Source: a bacterium (GTDB taxonomy: Bacteria; UBP13; UBA5359). Taken from it: a stretch of DNA of 19,264 nucleotides. Below are positions 1-5,356 of this stretch, piece by piece. Under the pieces are notes generated by a model. It saw nothing but the letters and a program-made list of their open reading frames with translations. It had not been told where the DNA came from and did no database searches. The position numbers were made by a program, and so were the translations under genes. Where the stretch lies: positions 1 through 19,264 of the forward strand of contig JAQUEL010000035.1 in assembly GCA_028685295.1 (NCBI GenBank), read 5' to 3'. Position 1 is the first letter of the stretch. The number at the start of each line of letters is the position of its first letter.

Positions 1-5
1 AATCT

Positions 6-50
6 TTGGCTGCGGGACTAGGATTCGAACCTAGACTAACGGATCCAGAG
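6..50 (-). repeat. Detached 3' half of tRNA-Gln (att-site copy)
   Basis: These 45 bases are identical to 4215-4259, the 3' portion of the intact tRNA-Gln: the whole anticodon loop, the T-arm, the 3' acceptor strand, CCA and one further base. Identity stops abruptly at 51, where the sequence no longer resembles a tRNA 5' half, so this copy cannot fold as a tRNA. The arrangement (intact tRNA at one end, orphan 3' half at the other, both in the same orientation) is what integration of a tRNA-targeting element leaves. It is called here as the distal attachment site; the inference is strong but no recombinase is in view. Confidence 0.88.
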
Positions 51-63
51 AGTGTTCCCGCTC

Positions 64-155
64 TCCCTTCTAATCCCTTCTAGTCCCCGGAAGTCCCTTC
101 TAATCCCCGTTTCCGGCTCTTTCGTCCCTTCTAATCTCTTCTAATCCCTTCTAGT
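64..155. repeat. Helically phased array of an 11-bp motif (putative integrase arm sites)
   Basis: Six copies of TCCCTTCTARY (minus strand AYTAGAAGGGA) begin at 64, 74, 94, 125, 135 and 145; the copy at 135 has one change (TCTCTTCTAAT). The offsets are 0, 10, 30, 61, 71 and 81, close to whole turns of B-DNA, so all copies face the same side of the helix. An inverted pair CCGGAA (87-92) / TTCCGG (111-116) brackets the lone middle copy. The array starts 14 bp from the detached tRNA-Gln core. Short directly repeated arm-type sites beside an att core are typical of tyrosine recombinases; other protein-binding roles are possible. Confidence 0.7.
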
Positions 156-163
156 GTTATCTA

Positions 164-190
164 TTTGGGTTGAAGATGGGTTGAAGATTG
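164..190. repeat. Tandem GGGTTGAAGAT repeat, also present at the other end of the element
   Basis: GGGTTGAAGAT occurs twice head to tail at 167-177 and 178-188. A third copy lies at 4138-4148, near the intact tRNA-Gln. The shared context extends on one side (TTTGGGTTGAAGAT at 164-177 and 4135-4148) and on the other (GGGTTGAAGATTG at 178-190 and 4138-4150). Occurrence near both att cores and nowhere else noticed suggests recombinase or accessory-factor binding sites in the two arms of the element. The function is inferred. Confidence 0.6.
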
Positions 191-257
191 AAGGGTAACA
201 TGAAAGGCCGGTCGGATACTGTAGTAACCGCCCGTATAGCCTTACAGAACGTCACAG

Positions 258-299
258 ATGCACCAGCTTATGTAAATGCAATGCACCAGTAATGCATTT
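258..299. repeat. Direct and inverted short repeats in the gene-free left end
   Basis: ATGCACCAG appears at 258-266 and 281-289. AAATGCA (274-280) and TGCATTT (293-299) form an inverted pair around the second copy. The gene-free stretch 51-345 otherwise holds only the repeat arrays described separately; no ORF with a ribosome binding site is seen there. The stretch could bind a recombination or replication protein, or be the remains of one; nothing in it identifies a function. Confidence 0.4.
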
Positions 300-345
300 G
301 CATAGCGTCCGCATAGCTGCTAGATTCAAGTAAGCATTCCAAAAG

Positions 346-1053
346 CTATGAGCACAGAAGGTCTTTCTCTCTTTGCACTTCTTCACTTAATCTCAACAAT
401 CGCCCTGTTTGAGAACCGCTTGAATAGAATACCTTATACCAGATCGAATATATTCCCAATCTTGGGCTGTCACTGCTTACAATTTTATCAACAACATGTG
501 CTACTATGTCCACATTTCCTTTTAACGCGTTTGATGATATTGCGCTTCCATTGTGTCGTCTAAAAGTAACTGTTGTAATACTTGGGGCTGTAAGTTCGGA
601 AAATGGCGTAAGATTTGAACTATGAAGAGGGTTATCTGAATTGGAAGAACCGTTAGTGCCTACTTGAAAATGCAAATGAGGGCTAGAAGCTGAATAAGGC
701 CCCACTTTGCATATATAGTCCCCAGTAGCCACACTACTACCTACAGCTACCCTATCCTTTACATGAATATAGTAGATAGCTCCAATCCTCACATATAAAT
801 TTTGGCCGCTTCCACCGTGAGATACTGTGCCGGATTGAACGGTATATACAGGCGTTCCTTCTACGGTAGACGTATCTTTGATATCAACGCCCGCATGAAA
901 CCTTGAGCCACCACCTCTGGGCTCCCCTAATGTTCCTACTATTCTATGTTGTACATTAAAGCCCTCTATTGGCCATTGGTATGCATATACAGGTATTACT
1001 TGAAGAAAGAACGTAAAACAACAATATGCGATTACCGGTAATATTTTTAGCAC
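346..1053 (-). CDS. Secreted M23-family (LytM-type) metallopeptidase
   Basis: A 235-residue exported protein of the peptidase M23 family, whose members are zinc endopeptidases that cut peptidoglycan cross-bridges or related peptides outside the membrane. The first 24 residues form a signal peptide ending VYA. The domain spans about residues 36-140 and keeps the zinc and catalytic residues: H53-x3-D57 (HAGVD), H97 in YIHV, and H126-x-H128 (PHLHF). The GTG start is set by GAGGTG five bases upstream. A beta-rich tail follows (about 150-210); the last 20 charged residues look unrelated, so the C-terminus may be altered. It is the last gene of a leftward operon of secreted proteins inside the tRNA-Gln element, 39 bases after its neighbour. 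It could be a cell-wall hydrolase that helps transfer or defends a niche; the substrate is unknown. Confidence 0.85.
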   Translation of the reverse strand: MLKILPVIAYCCFTFFLQVIPVYAYQWPIEGFNVQHRIVGTLGEPRGGGSRFHAGVDIKDTSTVEGTPVYTVQSGTVSHGGSGQNLYVRIGAIYYIHVKDRVAVGSSVATGDYICKVGPYSASSPHLHFQVGTNGSSNSDNPLHSSNLTPFSELTAPSITTVTFRRHNGSAISSNALKGNVDIVAHVVDKIVSSDSPRLGIYSIWYKVFYSSGSQTGRLLRLSEEVQREKDLLCS

Positions 1054-1092
1054 AAGAGCACCTCACTATATTCAAACATTAAACTGATTTTG

Positions 1093-2259
1093 TTATTTAA
1101 TTACATAGAGAAATGCTTTATCTGGTAGGCCCACAATAAAACGCTTGTCTTCTAGAAATGCAATCCATGGCGAATGTTCCATATTATTGTATATATGACC
1201 ATCAAATGTCTCATTCCAAATCAAATTTCCGCTACGATCAAACAAATAAACATACCTAGGCTCATTCGCACCAGAGATTGCTCGGTATGCAGCAGTAGTA
1301 CCAGAGACAAGTGTGTAATTTGTTTTACTACTACTAAGTGCAATGTGGTCTATACGAAGTTCTTGCATGTTAAACATATAGCTCCATAGAGTGGATTTGC
1401 TTTGAAGATCGATCATCTTTACTTTATCAGTTGCTATAGCTAATAGATTTTGTTTATCATTCCAAGCGAGGTGTCCATACCCCATAACCCCTTTATCTAT
1501 AATCTCTATCTGATTTTTTGTAATTTTGACAACCTCCTGTATCCCTTGACTGAAACGGATAAGTATTGCTAAATTTTCTCCTAATAATATTTCTCCTGGC
1601 GAGCCATCATTCTCTAACACAAATGGCCATTCTGTCTTCTCTATCACATCTCCCTTATCATTTAGGAGAACAAAAAAACTCTTCTCTCCGGCACTTCCGT
1701 TTATAGCGAACGTTTCCCCATTCTTAGAAAAGGTTGCTGTAAACTCTAACATAGAAGAGAAGTTTTTCTTTGTGCCCTGATAAAATGCATAACCTCCATT
1801 CTCATAATCCATACTTACAATAGTCTTTCCTGAGTTGCTTATGAACATAGTCGGATAGTTCTCACCACTAAGAGATTGAAAATCAGAGACATCTCGGAGT
1901 AGGTTTCCTTTGAAGTCGTATACCCTAATACTCTCAATTTTTAAATTACCACCCCATTCTCTATTGCTATCTGCTTTAATACAAACAGATATAAAATACT
2001 CAGCGTTATCCGATGCAAACACAATCTCATTTTTAGTTATGGCTCTCTCGTATACAATTGCCATATTCTTCTTGTTGTAAAACTTTATCCTATCGCCAGT
2101 GTTGAAGAATATCGTATTTTCGCCCGTCCTCATCTCTTGCAGATAACCATTGTAAGTTATATTACCTATCTGCTTAACCGGCAAATTTAAAGAGCCATAG
2201 CAATTACCAGTCAGGAAACACAAAACCATAACAAGAAATAATAAACTATTTTTAACCAT
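1093..2259 (-). CDS. Secreted propeller-like protein of unknown function
   Basis: A 388-residue exported protein. Residues 1-22 form a signal peptide (hydrophobic run LLFLVMVLCFL, probable cleavage after CYG); the Cys is preceded by Asn, so it is not a good lipobox. The rest is beta-rich with repeating units such as YLFDRSGNLIWNETF, VYDFKGNLLRD and MIDLQSKSTLWSY. These resemble blades of PQQ-like or WD-like beta-propellers, in which short strands end in an aromatic residue. No enzyme motif is visible. The base composition is clearly AT-richer than in the transporter operon to the right, in keeping with acquired DNA. It lies between a truncated secreted-looking ORF (37 bases upstream) and the M23 peptidase, and the three are probably co-transcribed. 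It may be a binding or scaffold partner of the peptidase; that is inference. Confidence 0.7.
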   Translation of the reverse strand: MVKNSLLFLVMVLCFLTGNCYGSLNLPVKQIGNITYNGYLQEMRTGENTIFFNTGDRIKFYNKKNMAIVYERAITKNEIVFASDNAEYFISVCIKADSNREWGGNLKIESIRVYDFKGNLLRDVSDFQSLSGENYPTMFISNSGKTIVSMDYENGGYAFYQGTKKNFSSMLEFTATFSKNGETFAINGSAGEKSFFVLLNDKGDVIEKTEWPFVLENDGSPGEILLGENLAILIRFSQGIQEVVKITKNQIEIIDKGVMGYGHLAWNDKQNLLAIATDKVKMIDLQSKSTLWSYMFNMQELRIDHIALSSSKTNYTLVSGTTAAYRAISGANEPRYVYLFDRSGNLIWNETFDGHIYNNMEHSPWIAFLEDKRFIVGLPDKAFLYVIK

Positions 2260-2296
2260 CTCTCTTACGCCTCACTTTCACCATGCTTATTATCAA

Positions 2297-2587
2297 TTAC
2301 TGATAGGTCTCCGAAAAATTAACAATCGTTCCACTACCATCAATGCCGAACACCCATGTACCATGAGTATCGATTGCATCAGTCGAGTCATACATATCCC
2401 ATTGATTCTCGGCTACATCAGTAATGCCCCCCTCTATTTGATCAAAAGCTACAGTATATTCTATTATCGGCAAATTAGGATCTCTTGTCGGCGTGCTATA
2501 GAATATATAGTAATTATTCGCATCATTACGTAGCCATACATCAGCATCCAACTCGTTGCTTCCGGTATCCGGGTCAAGTCCGAAATC
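2297..2587 (-). pseudogene. C-terminal remnant of an unknown gene cut by the IS256 element
   Basis: The reading frame stays open from the left end of the insertion sequence (about 2587) to a TAA at 2297, giving about 97 residues that begin DFGLDPDTGSNELDADVWL. It has no convincing start: the only nearby candidate is a TTG at 2551 without a ribosome binding site. The text is acidic, rich in D, N, T and Y, and reads like the C-terminal end of a larger extracellular protein. The missing 5' part is not found on the far side of the IS (4020-4215). I do not recognise the family. It was probably the first visible gene of the operon that continues into the propeller-like protein and the M23 peptidase. 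Confidence 0.6.
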
Positions 2588-2597
2588 GTGTGTAAAT
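2573..2597 (+). repeat. IS256-family left terminal inverted repeat
   Basis: It begins GTCAAGTCCG and ends TGTGTAAAT. It pairs with the reverse complement of 3995-4019 (GTCACGTCCG ... TGTGTAAAT) with four mismatches. Confidence 0.7.
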
Positions 2598-2660
2598 TAA
2601 TTGTCTGTTAGATCAGTCGCCGTTATTCCGTTTTTTGCTCGGCTTAACGATCACATCCAC

Positions 2661-2698
2661 AGCGGGCTTTTCACAATTTTGGAAGCTCAAAGCCCGCT
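2661..2698 (-). terminator. Hairpin just downstream of the transposase
   Basis: AGCGGGCTTT (2661-2670) and AAAGCCCGCT (2689-2698) form a perfect 10-bp stem with an 18-nt loop, starting five bases after the transposase stop codon. On the minus strand there is no clear U-tract beyond the stem, so termination is plausible but not certain. A subterminal IS hairpin that blocks read-through translation or transcription is another possibility. Confidence 0.5.
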
Positions 2699-2702
2699 TT
2701 AC

Positions 2703-3913
2703 TCATGCCGCTCTTTGCTGCATAGACGTATCCTCCTTGAGCATTTTCATGATCCGGTATTCCTCCATGTTCATATACATGCGCCCGCAGGTCCATTCTT
2801 CGTCTTTCTCCATCAGAACTGCTCCAAGCAGCCTTATGGCTGATTCTTCATTCGGAAATATGCGGATAACACGCTCTCTTCGCCTGATCTCTTCGTTTAA
2901 CCTCTCTACACCGTTGGTAGTCCGCAGTTTCTTTCTATACCGCACCGGCAGTGCCATTACCGCCATGGCATCCTCAAAGCCTTCTTCCAACTTCTCTATG
3001 GCTTTGGATGCCTTATCCTGGAATTCCCGGACTGTCTTTGCCAGCAACTCTCTGGCTGTGGCCATATCCGGTGCATCAAAGATCATCCGCACCCTGGGGT
3101 GCAGCTGCCCCCATAGGCTCTTGGGACAGGCATCCATAATGTTTCTCATAAGGTGTGTCTGGCATCTCTGCCAACTGGCTCCGGTAAAGTGCTTCTCTAT
3201 AGCTGCCACCAGACCCTTATGGCTGTCTGAGACTACCAGATCAACGCCCTTAAGGCCCCTGTCTTTAAGCCATTTGAATAGTTCGCCCCAACTGCCCTCT
3301 GTCTCACTGCCTCCAAGCTTTATTCCCAGTATCTCACGGAAGCCCGCCTCGTTAACTCCGGTTGCCACTAATAGGCTGTGCATCCTGACACGCTTGTTTA
3401 GTCTTACTTTAATTACCAGTGCATCCACTAACACGAAAGGATACTCCTGCCCGCTAAGATCTCTCCCGTTCCATGCTTCTACCAGCGGGTCCAACTTCTT
3501 GCATAGATCCGATACCGTTGATTTAGGAAACTCAGTTCCGCATAATTCCTCAACAACGGTGTTGATCTTACGGGTGGATACTCCGTTGACCACCATCTCC
3601 ATTAACGACAGCACCAGGGCCTGTTCGCTTCTTTGCATCCTCTCGAACAACTCCGGGGAGAAGCTTCCATCCCGCAAGCGCGGAATGCTCAACCTCAGCT
3701 TCCCGATCCTTGTCTTCAGCTCCCGGCTGCGGTAGCCGTTACGATATCCCTGTCTATCTTCTGTCCTTTCATAAGGCCTGGCTCCGATGTATTCCTCTGT
3801 GCCTGAGCCGACAATACCTGGTTCAGCACGTTTTCCAACAGCCTGGCCAGGCCATCGCCGGTGAACAGGTCTTGCACATTCTCGCTATTTACGGTAACTT
3901 GGTATTGGGTCAT
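2703..3913 (-). pseudogene. IS256-family (mutator-type) transposase, disrupted by a frameshift
   Basis: A DDE transposase of the IS256/mutator family. The start is ATG at 3913 (MTQYQVTV) with AGGAGTGAGAAAG in front. The first 38 residues are in one frame; the protein then continues in another frame as EEYIGARPYERTEDRQGYR and the family block QGYRNGYRSRELKTRIG. The break lies at about 3797-3804, where GGCACAGAGG has two bases more than the in-frame GGCAGAGG, i.e. a CA duplication. After it the family landmarks are intact: FERMQRSEQALV, GVSTRK, the first Asp in VDALVIKVR, the second in VVSDSHKG, and the Glu in NGVERLNEEIRRRERVIRIFP. The catalytic triad is complete, so the copy looks recently inactivated. 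A programmed shift is not known for this family; a sequencing error is possible. Confidence 0.88.
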
Positions 3914-3994
3914 CTTTCTCACTCCTGTAGATTTTGGTTGTAGCGACTCTAATCTACCAGAGTAAGATGACCTTTTCAAATTTTGGCCGTCCCT

Positions 3995-4019
3995 ATTTAC
4001 ACACTATACCGGACGTGAC
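3995..4019 (-). repeat. IS256-family right terminal inverted repeat
   Basis: On the minus strand it begins GTCACGTCCG and ends TGTGTAAAT, matching the left repeat at 21 of 25 positions. It lies 82 bases or more upstream of the transposase ATG. Confidence 0.7.
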
Positions 4020-4033
4020 TTTACCCATAAGTG

Positions 4034-4050
4034 GGGGAGGTATCCTCCCC
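4034..4050. other. Short GC-rich hairpin between the IS and the tRNA-Gln terminator
   Basis: GGGGAGG (4034-4040) and CCTCCCC (4044-4050) form a perfect 7-bp stem with a TAT loop. No T-run follows on the plus strand. The gene-free stretch 4020-4160 holds this hairpin and the single GGGTTGAAGAT copy at 4138-4148; no credible gene was found in it. Confidence 0.4.
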
Positions 4051-4160
4051 TATAACTACACCCCTTACTGATATACCAGGTTTCTACAGCGGATAACTTC
4101 TGTTCTTTTTGCTCTTCAAAACAGGTTTTAAAAATTTGGGTTGAAGATTGCTCTCTGGGT

Positions 4161-4198
4161 GAAAAATGCGGGCCTCTCCAAAGTCTCGAAACCCGCAT
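4161..4198 (-). terminator. Rho-independent terminator downstream of tRNA-Gln
   Basis: On the minus strand ATGCGGGTTTC pairs with GAGGCCCGCAT (11 bp including two G-U pairs, 11-nt loop) and is followed by TTTTTC. It begins 18 bases after the CCA of the tRNA-Gln, so it would end that transcript. It sits on the element side of the 45-bp att core, so the integrated element appears to supply the tRNA's present terminator. Confidence 0.75.
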
Positions 4199-4214
4199 GA
4201 ATACTAGAAAAAAA

Positions 4215-4259
4215 TTGGCTGCGGGACTAGGATTCGAACCTAGACTAACGGATCCAGAG
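4215..4259 (-). repeat. tRNA-Gln-proximal att core (45-bp direct repeat)
   Basis: Exactly identical to 6-50 and in the same orientation. It runs from the anticodon loop through the T-arm and acceptor 3' strand to one base beyond CCA. Together the two copies define a unit of 4,209 bp. Crossover within a tRNA, starting at the anticodon loop and restoring the 3' end, is a known target mode of tyrosine recombinases. Confidence 0.85.
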
Positions 4260-4289
4260 TCCGCCGTCCTACCATTAGACGATCCCGCA
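4216..4289 (-). tRNA. tRNA-Gln (CUG anticodon)
   Basis: A complete 74-nt tRNA with encoded CCA. The acceptor strands are TGCGGGA (4283-4289) and TCCCGCA (4220-4226), the discriminator is G, the anticodon stem is GCGGA/TCCGT around the loop CTCTGGA (anticodon CTG), and the T-arm is CTAGG-TTCGAAT-CCTAG. It has its own consensus promoter upstream and a hairpin terminator downstream. It is the integration target: its 3' half is duplicated 4.2 kb away. Because the incoming element supplied an identical 3' half, the tRNA remains intact. Confidence 0.96.
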
Positions 4290-4330
4290 GCGATTTATAA
4301 AATGTGGCTTGTGTTTTTCCAACGTGCCCT

Positions 4331-4360
4331 ATTATAGCTTATGGCGTTTGTGGCTGTCAA
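4331..4360 (-). promoter_or_regulatory. Sigma-70-type promoter of tRNA-Gln
   Basis: On the minus strand, a perfect TTGACA (4355-4360) and a perfect TATAAT (4331-4336) are separated by 18 bp. The tRNA 5' end lies about 41 bases beyond the -10 box, so a short leader must be removed from the precursor. Confidence 0.9.
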
Positions 4361-4388
4361 TAAAAAAGAGGCCCGCTTGGGGGGCCTC
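4361..4388 (-). terminator. Rho-independent terminator of the small membrane-protein gene
   Basis: On the minus strand GAGGCCC and GGGCCTC (4382-4388 with 4368-4374) form a 7-bp GC-rich stem with a 7-nt loop, followed by TTTTTT. It lies 28 bases after the stop at 4416 and immediately precedes the -35 box of the tRNA-Gln promoter, insulating the two units. Confidence 0.88.
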
Positions 4389-4415
4389 AGATAGATGATC
4401 TGGACTACCTGTGCT

Positions 4416-4706
4416 TTAAGCCGGTGTTTCTTCCGCTCCCCTACTGCTGAAATAGTAAGCCACAGCCGTAGCCGCCAGAGCCGCAACAGTACTTATTATT
4501 ATGGAGAGCCACGTTCTGGGCATTTGCTTGCCCGCCCTGCTCAATTCACGCATTAAATCTCTCCTATCGTTTCTCATGCGCTGAAAATATTTACTGATAG
4601 CCGATCTAGCCGGTTCTTCCTGCACATCCTTTAATAGTTGCTTCTGCATCTGGGCCTCATCCTTCAAATGCCTGGCAACAGTCTTCATAGCATCTTTGGC
4701 TTTCAA
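4416..4706 (-). CDS. Small tail-anchored membrane protein, stress-type promoter
   Basis: A 96-residue protein of unknown function. A TTG start at 4706 is preferred, because GAGGTG lies seven bases upstream and no ribosome binding site precedes the in-frame starts further out. Residues 1-60 are strongly charged and helical (MKTVARHLKDEAQMQKQLL, then RMRNDRRDLMRELSRAGKQ). Residues 66-86 form one transmembrane helix (WLSIIISTVAALAATAVAYYF), followed by a ten-residue tail ending EETPA. This layout suggests a cytoplasmic coiled or amphipathic domain anchored at its C-terminal end. It is transcribed divergently from the UspA gene, and both have SigB-type promoters, so a role in envelope or general stress is inferred. 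I do not recognise a family. Confidence 0.7.
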   Translation of the reverse strand: MKAKDAMKTVARHLKDEAQMQKQLLKDVQEEPARSAISKYFQRMRNDRRDLMRELSRAGKQMPRTWLSIIISTVAALAATAVAYYFSSRGAEETPA

Positions 4707-4795
4707 CCTGTTCACCTCACTTTCATAGTTTATCAAATATTTGCTCTTACATGGCAATGCAAAAAGAATTATTCTCAATTCAACCTTTGAGATTT

Positions 4796-4820
4796 ATACC
4801 CGGTCAACACAATTATAAAC
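4796..4820 (-). promoter_or_regulatory. SigB-type promoter of the small membrane-protein gene
   Basis: On the minus strand GTTTAT (4815-4820), a 13-bp spacer, then GGGTAT (4796-4801). This fits the general-stress sigma-B consensus GTTTAA-N12-14-GGGTAT. It leaves a leader of about 80 nt before the TTG start at 4706 and is back to back with the UspA promoter. Confidence 0.75.
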
Positions 4821-4833
4821 CGATGCCCGGTCT

Positions 4834-4858
4834 GTTTGAAAGCACTTTTTAGGGGTAT
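4834..4858 (+). promoter_or_regulatory. SigB-type promoter of the UspA gene
   Basis: GTTTGA (4834-4839), a 13-bp spacer, then GGGTAT (4853-4858), located 31 bases before the UspA ATG. The 10-bp string AGGGGTATAA is shared with the promoter at 8045-8069. Confidence 0.78.
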
Positions 4859-4889
4859 AAGTGGAATTAAATCTTAATGGAGGGCATAA

Positions 4890-5330
4890 ATGTTCAAGAT
4901 ATTACTTGCTACAGATGGTTCGGAGAGCTCACTTAATGCAGCATCTTTCGTGGCTGATCTTTTCGGCAAAAACGGCAGCCTAATAACAGTAATCCATGTC
5001 TTTTCTATGCCCACTATCCCTGCAGCCACCACATACGCTCCCGCCGCCGGCAGTATAGATTGGGATCAGGTCGTGGCAGAGATGGAGAGAGCCAGCCGTG
5101 ACGTTCTGACAAAAACTGCTGCGGTATTGGCAGAAAGGGGCATAACTGCGCAGACGGTTCTGCTGCGAGGGCGGCCTGCGGATGAGATCTGCAAGTATGC
5201 GGAGAGCGGAGATTATAATCTCGTCGTCGTTGCCAGCCGAGGGCAAAGCACTCTCAAACAGGTTCTGCTGGGCAGCGTAAGTGAAAGCGTATCTCATAAT
5301 TGCAAAAAAGCGGTGTTGATTGTAAAGTAA
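4890..5330 (+). CDS. Universal stress protein (UspA family)
   Basis: A 146-residue soluble protein with the Usp alpha/beta fold. It begins FKILLATDGSESS, the nucleotide-proximal first strand and loop with the conserved Asp. It ends with the strand VVVASRGQSTLKQVLLGSVSE and KAVLIVK. The last block matches the ATP-binding signature G-x2-G-x9-G-S/T except that the first Gly is Ala, so ATP binding is possible but not assured. The ATG start is set by GGAGGG eight bases upstream. Family members bind ATP or act as stress-survival factors, often as dimers. A SigB-type promoter lies directly upstream, and the gene is divergent from the small membrane protein. It ends in a hairpin shared with the convergent GH94 gene. 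Confidence 0.93.
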   Translation: MFKILLATDGSESSLNAASFVADLFGKNGSLITVIHVFSMPTIPAATTYAPAAGSIDWDQVVAEMERASRDVLTKTAAVLAERGITAQTVLLRGRPADEICKYAESGDYNLVVVASRGQSTLKQVLLGSVSESVSHNCKKAVLIVK

Positions 5331-5356
5331 TTAAAGCCTACCTATGCCGGCTTTTT
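5331..5356. terminator. Bidirectional terminator between UspA and the GH94 gene
   Basis: AAAGCC (5333-5338) and GGCTTT (5349-5354) form a stem with a 10-nt loop. T-runs flank it on the plus strand (CTTTTTC) and A/T-rich sequence on the other side. The two convergent genes stop 12 bases apart, and the GH94 stop codon lies within the loop. Confidence 0.65.

Larger units (their letters stand above)
2573..4019 (-). mobile_element. IS256-family insertion sequence with frameshifted transposase
   Basis: An element of about 1.45 kb bounded by imperfect terminal inverted repeats at 2573-2597 and 3995-4019, matching at 21 of 25 positions with the shared core GTGTGTAAAT at the inner end. The enclosed transposase is of the mutator/IS256 type. 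IS256 elements normally leave 8-9 bp target duplications. The bases outside the two ends (GTATCCGG on the left, TTTACCCA on the right) do not match, even after shifting the boundaries by a few bases. This suggests that one flank has been lost through an adjacent deletion, in line with the truncated gene on the left and its missing 5' end. Exact ends are uncertain by several bases. Confidence 0.85.

Noticed and set aside
6-80. A second functional tRNA-Gln
   Set aside because: Only the 3' half is present. The bases after 50 do not supply the anticodon stem partner, D-arm or 5' acceptor strand.
51-190. Repeat-rich stretch considered as a CRISPR array
   Set aside because: The units are 10-11 bp with almost no spacers, not 25-40 bp repeats with unique spacers, and no cas gene is present.
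2635-3735. A 366-residue plus-strand open frame
   Set aside because: It is antisense to the IS256 transposase, rich in Ser, Leu and Arg without domain sense, and has no ribosome binding site. The minus strand carries clear transposase motifs.
4004-4198. Minus-strand 64-residue frame between the IS and tRNA-Gln
   Set aside because: It starts inside the tRNA-Gln terminator hairpin, has no ribosome binding site and no recognisable protein character.
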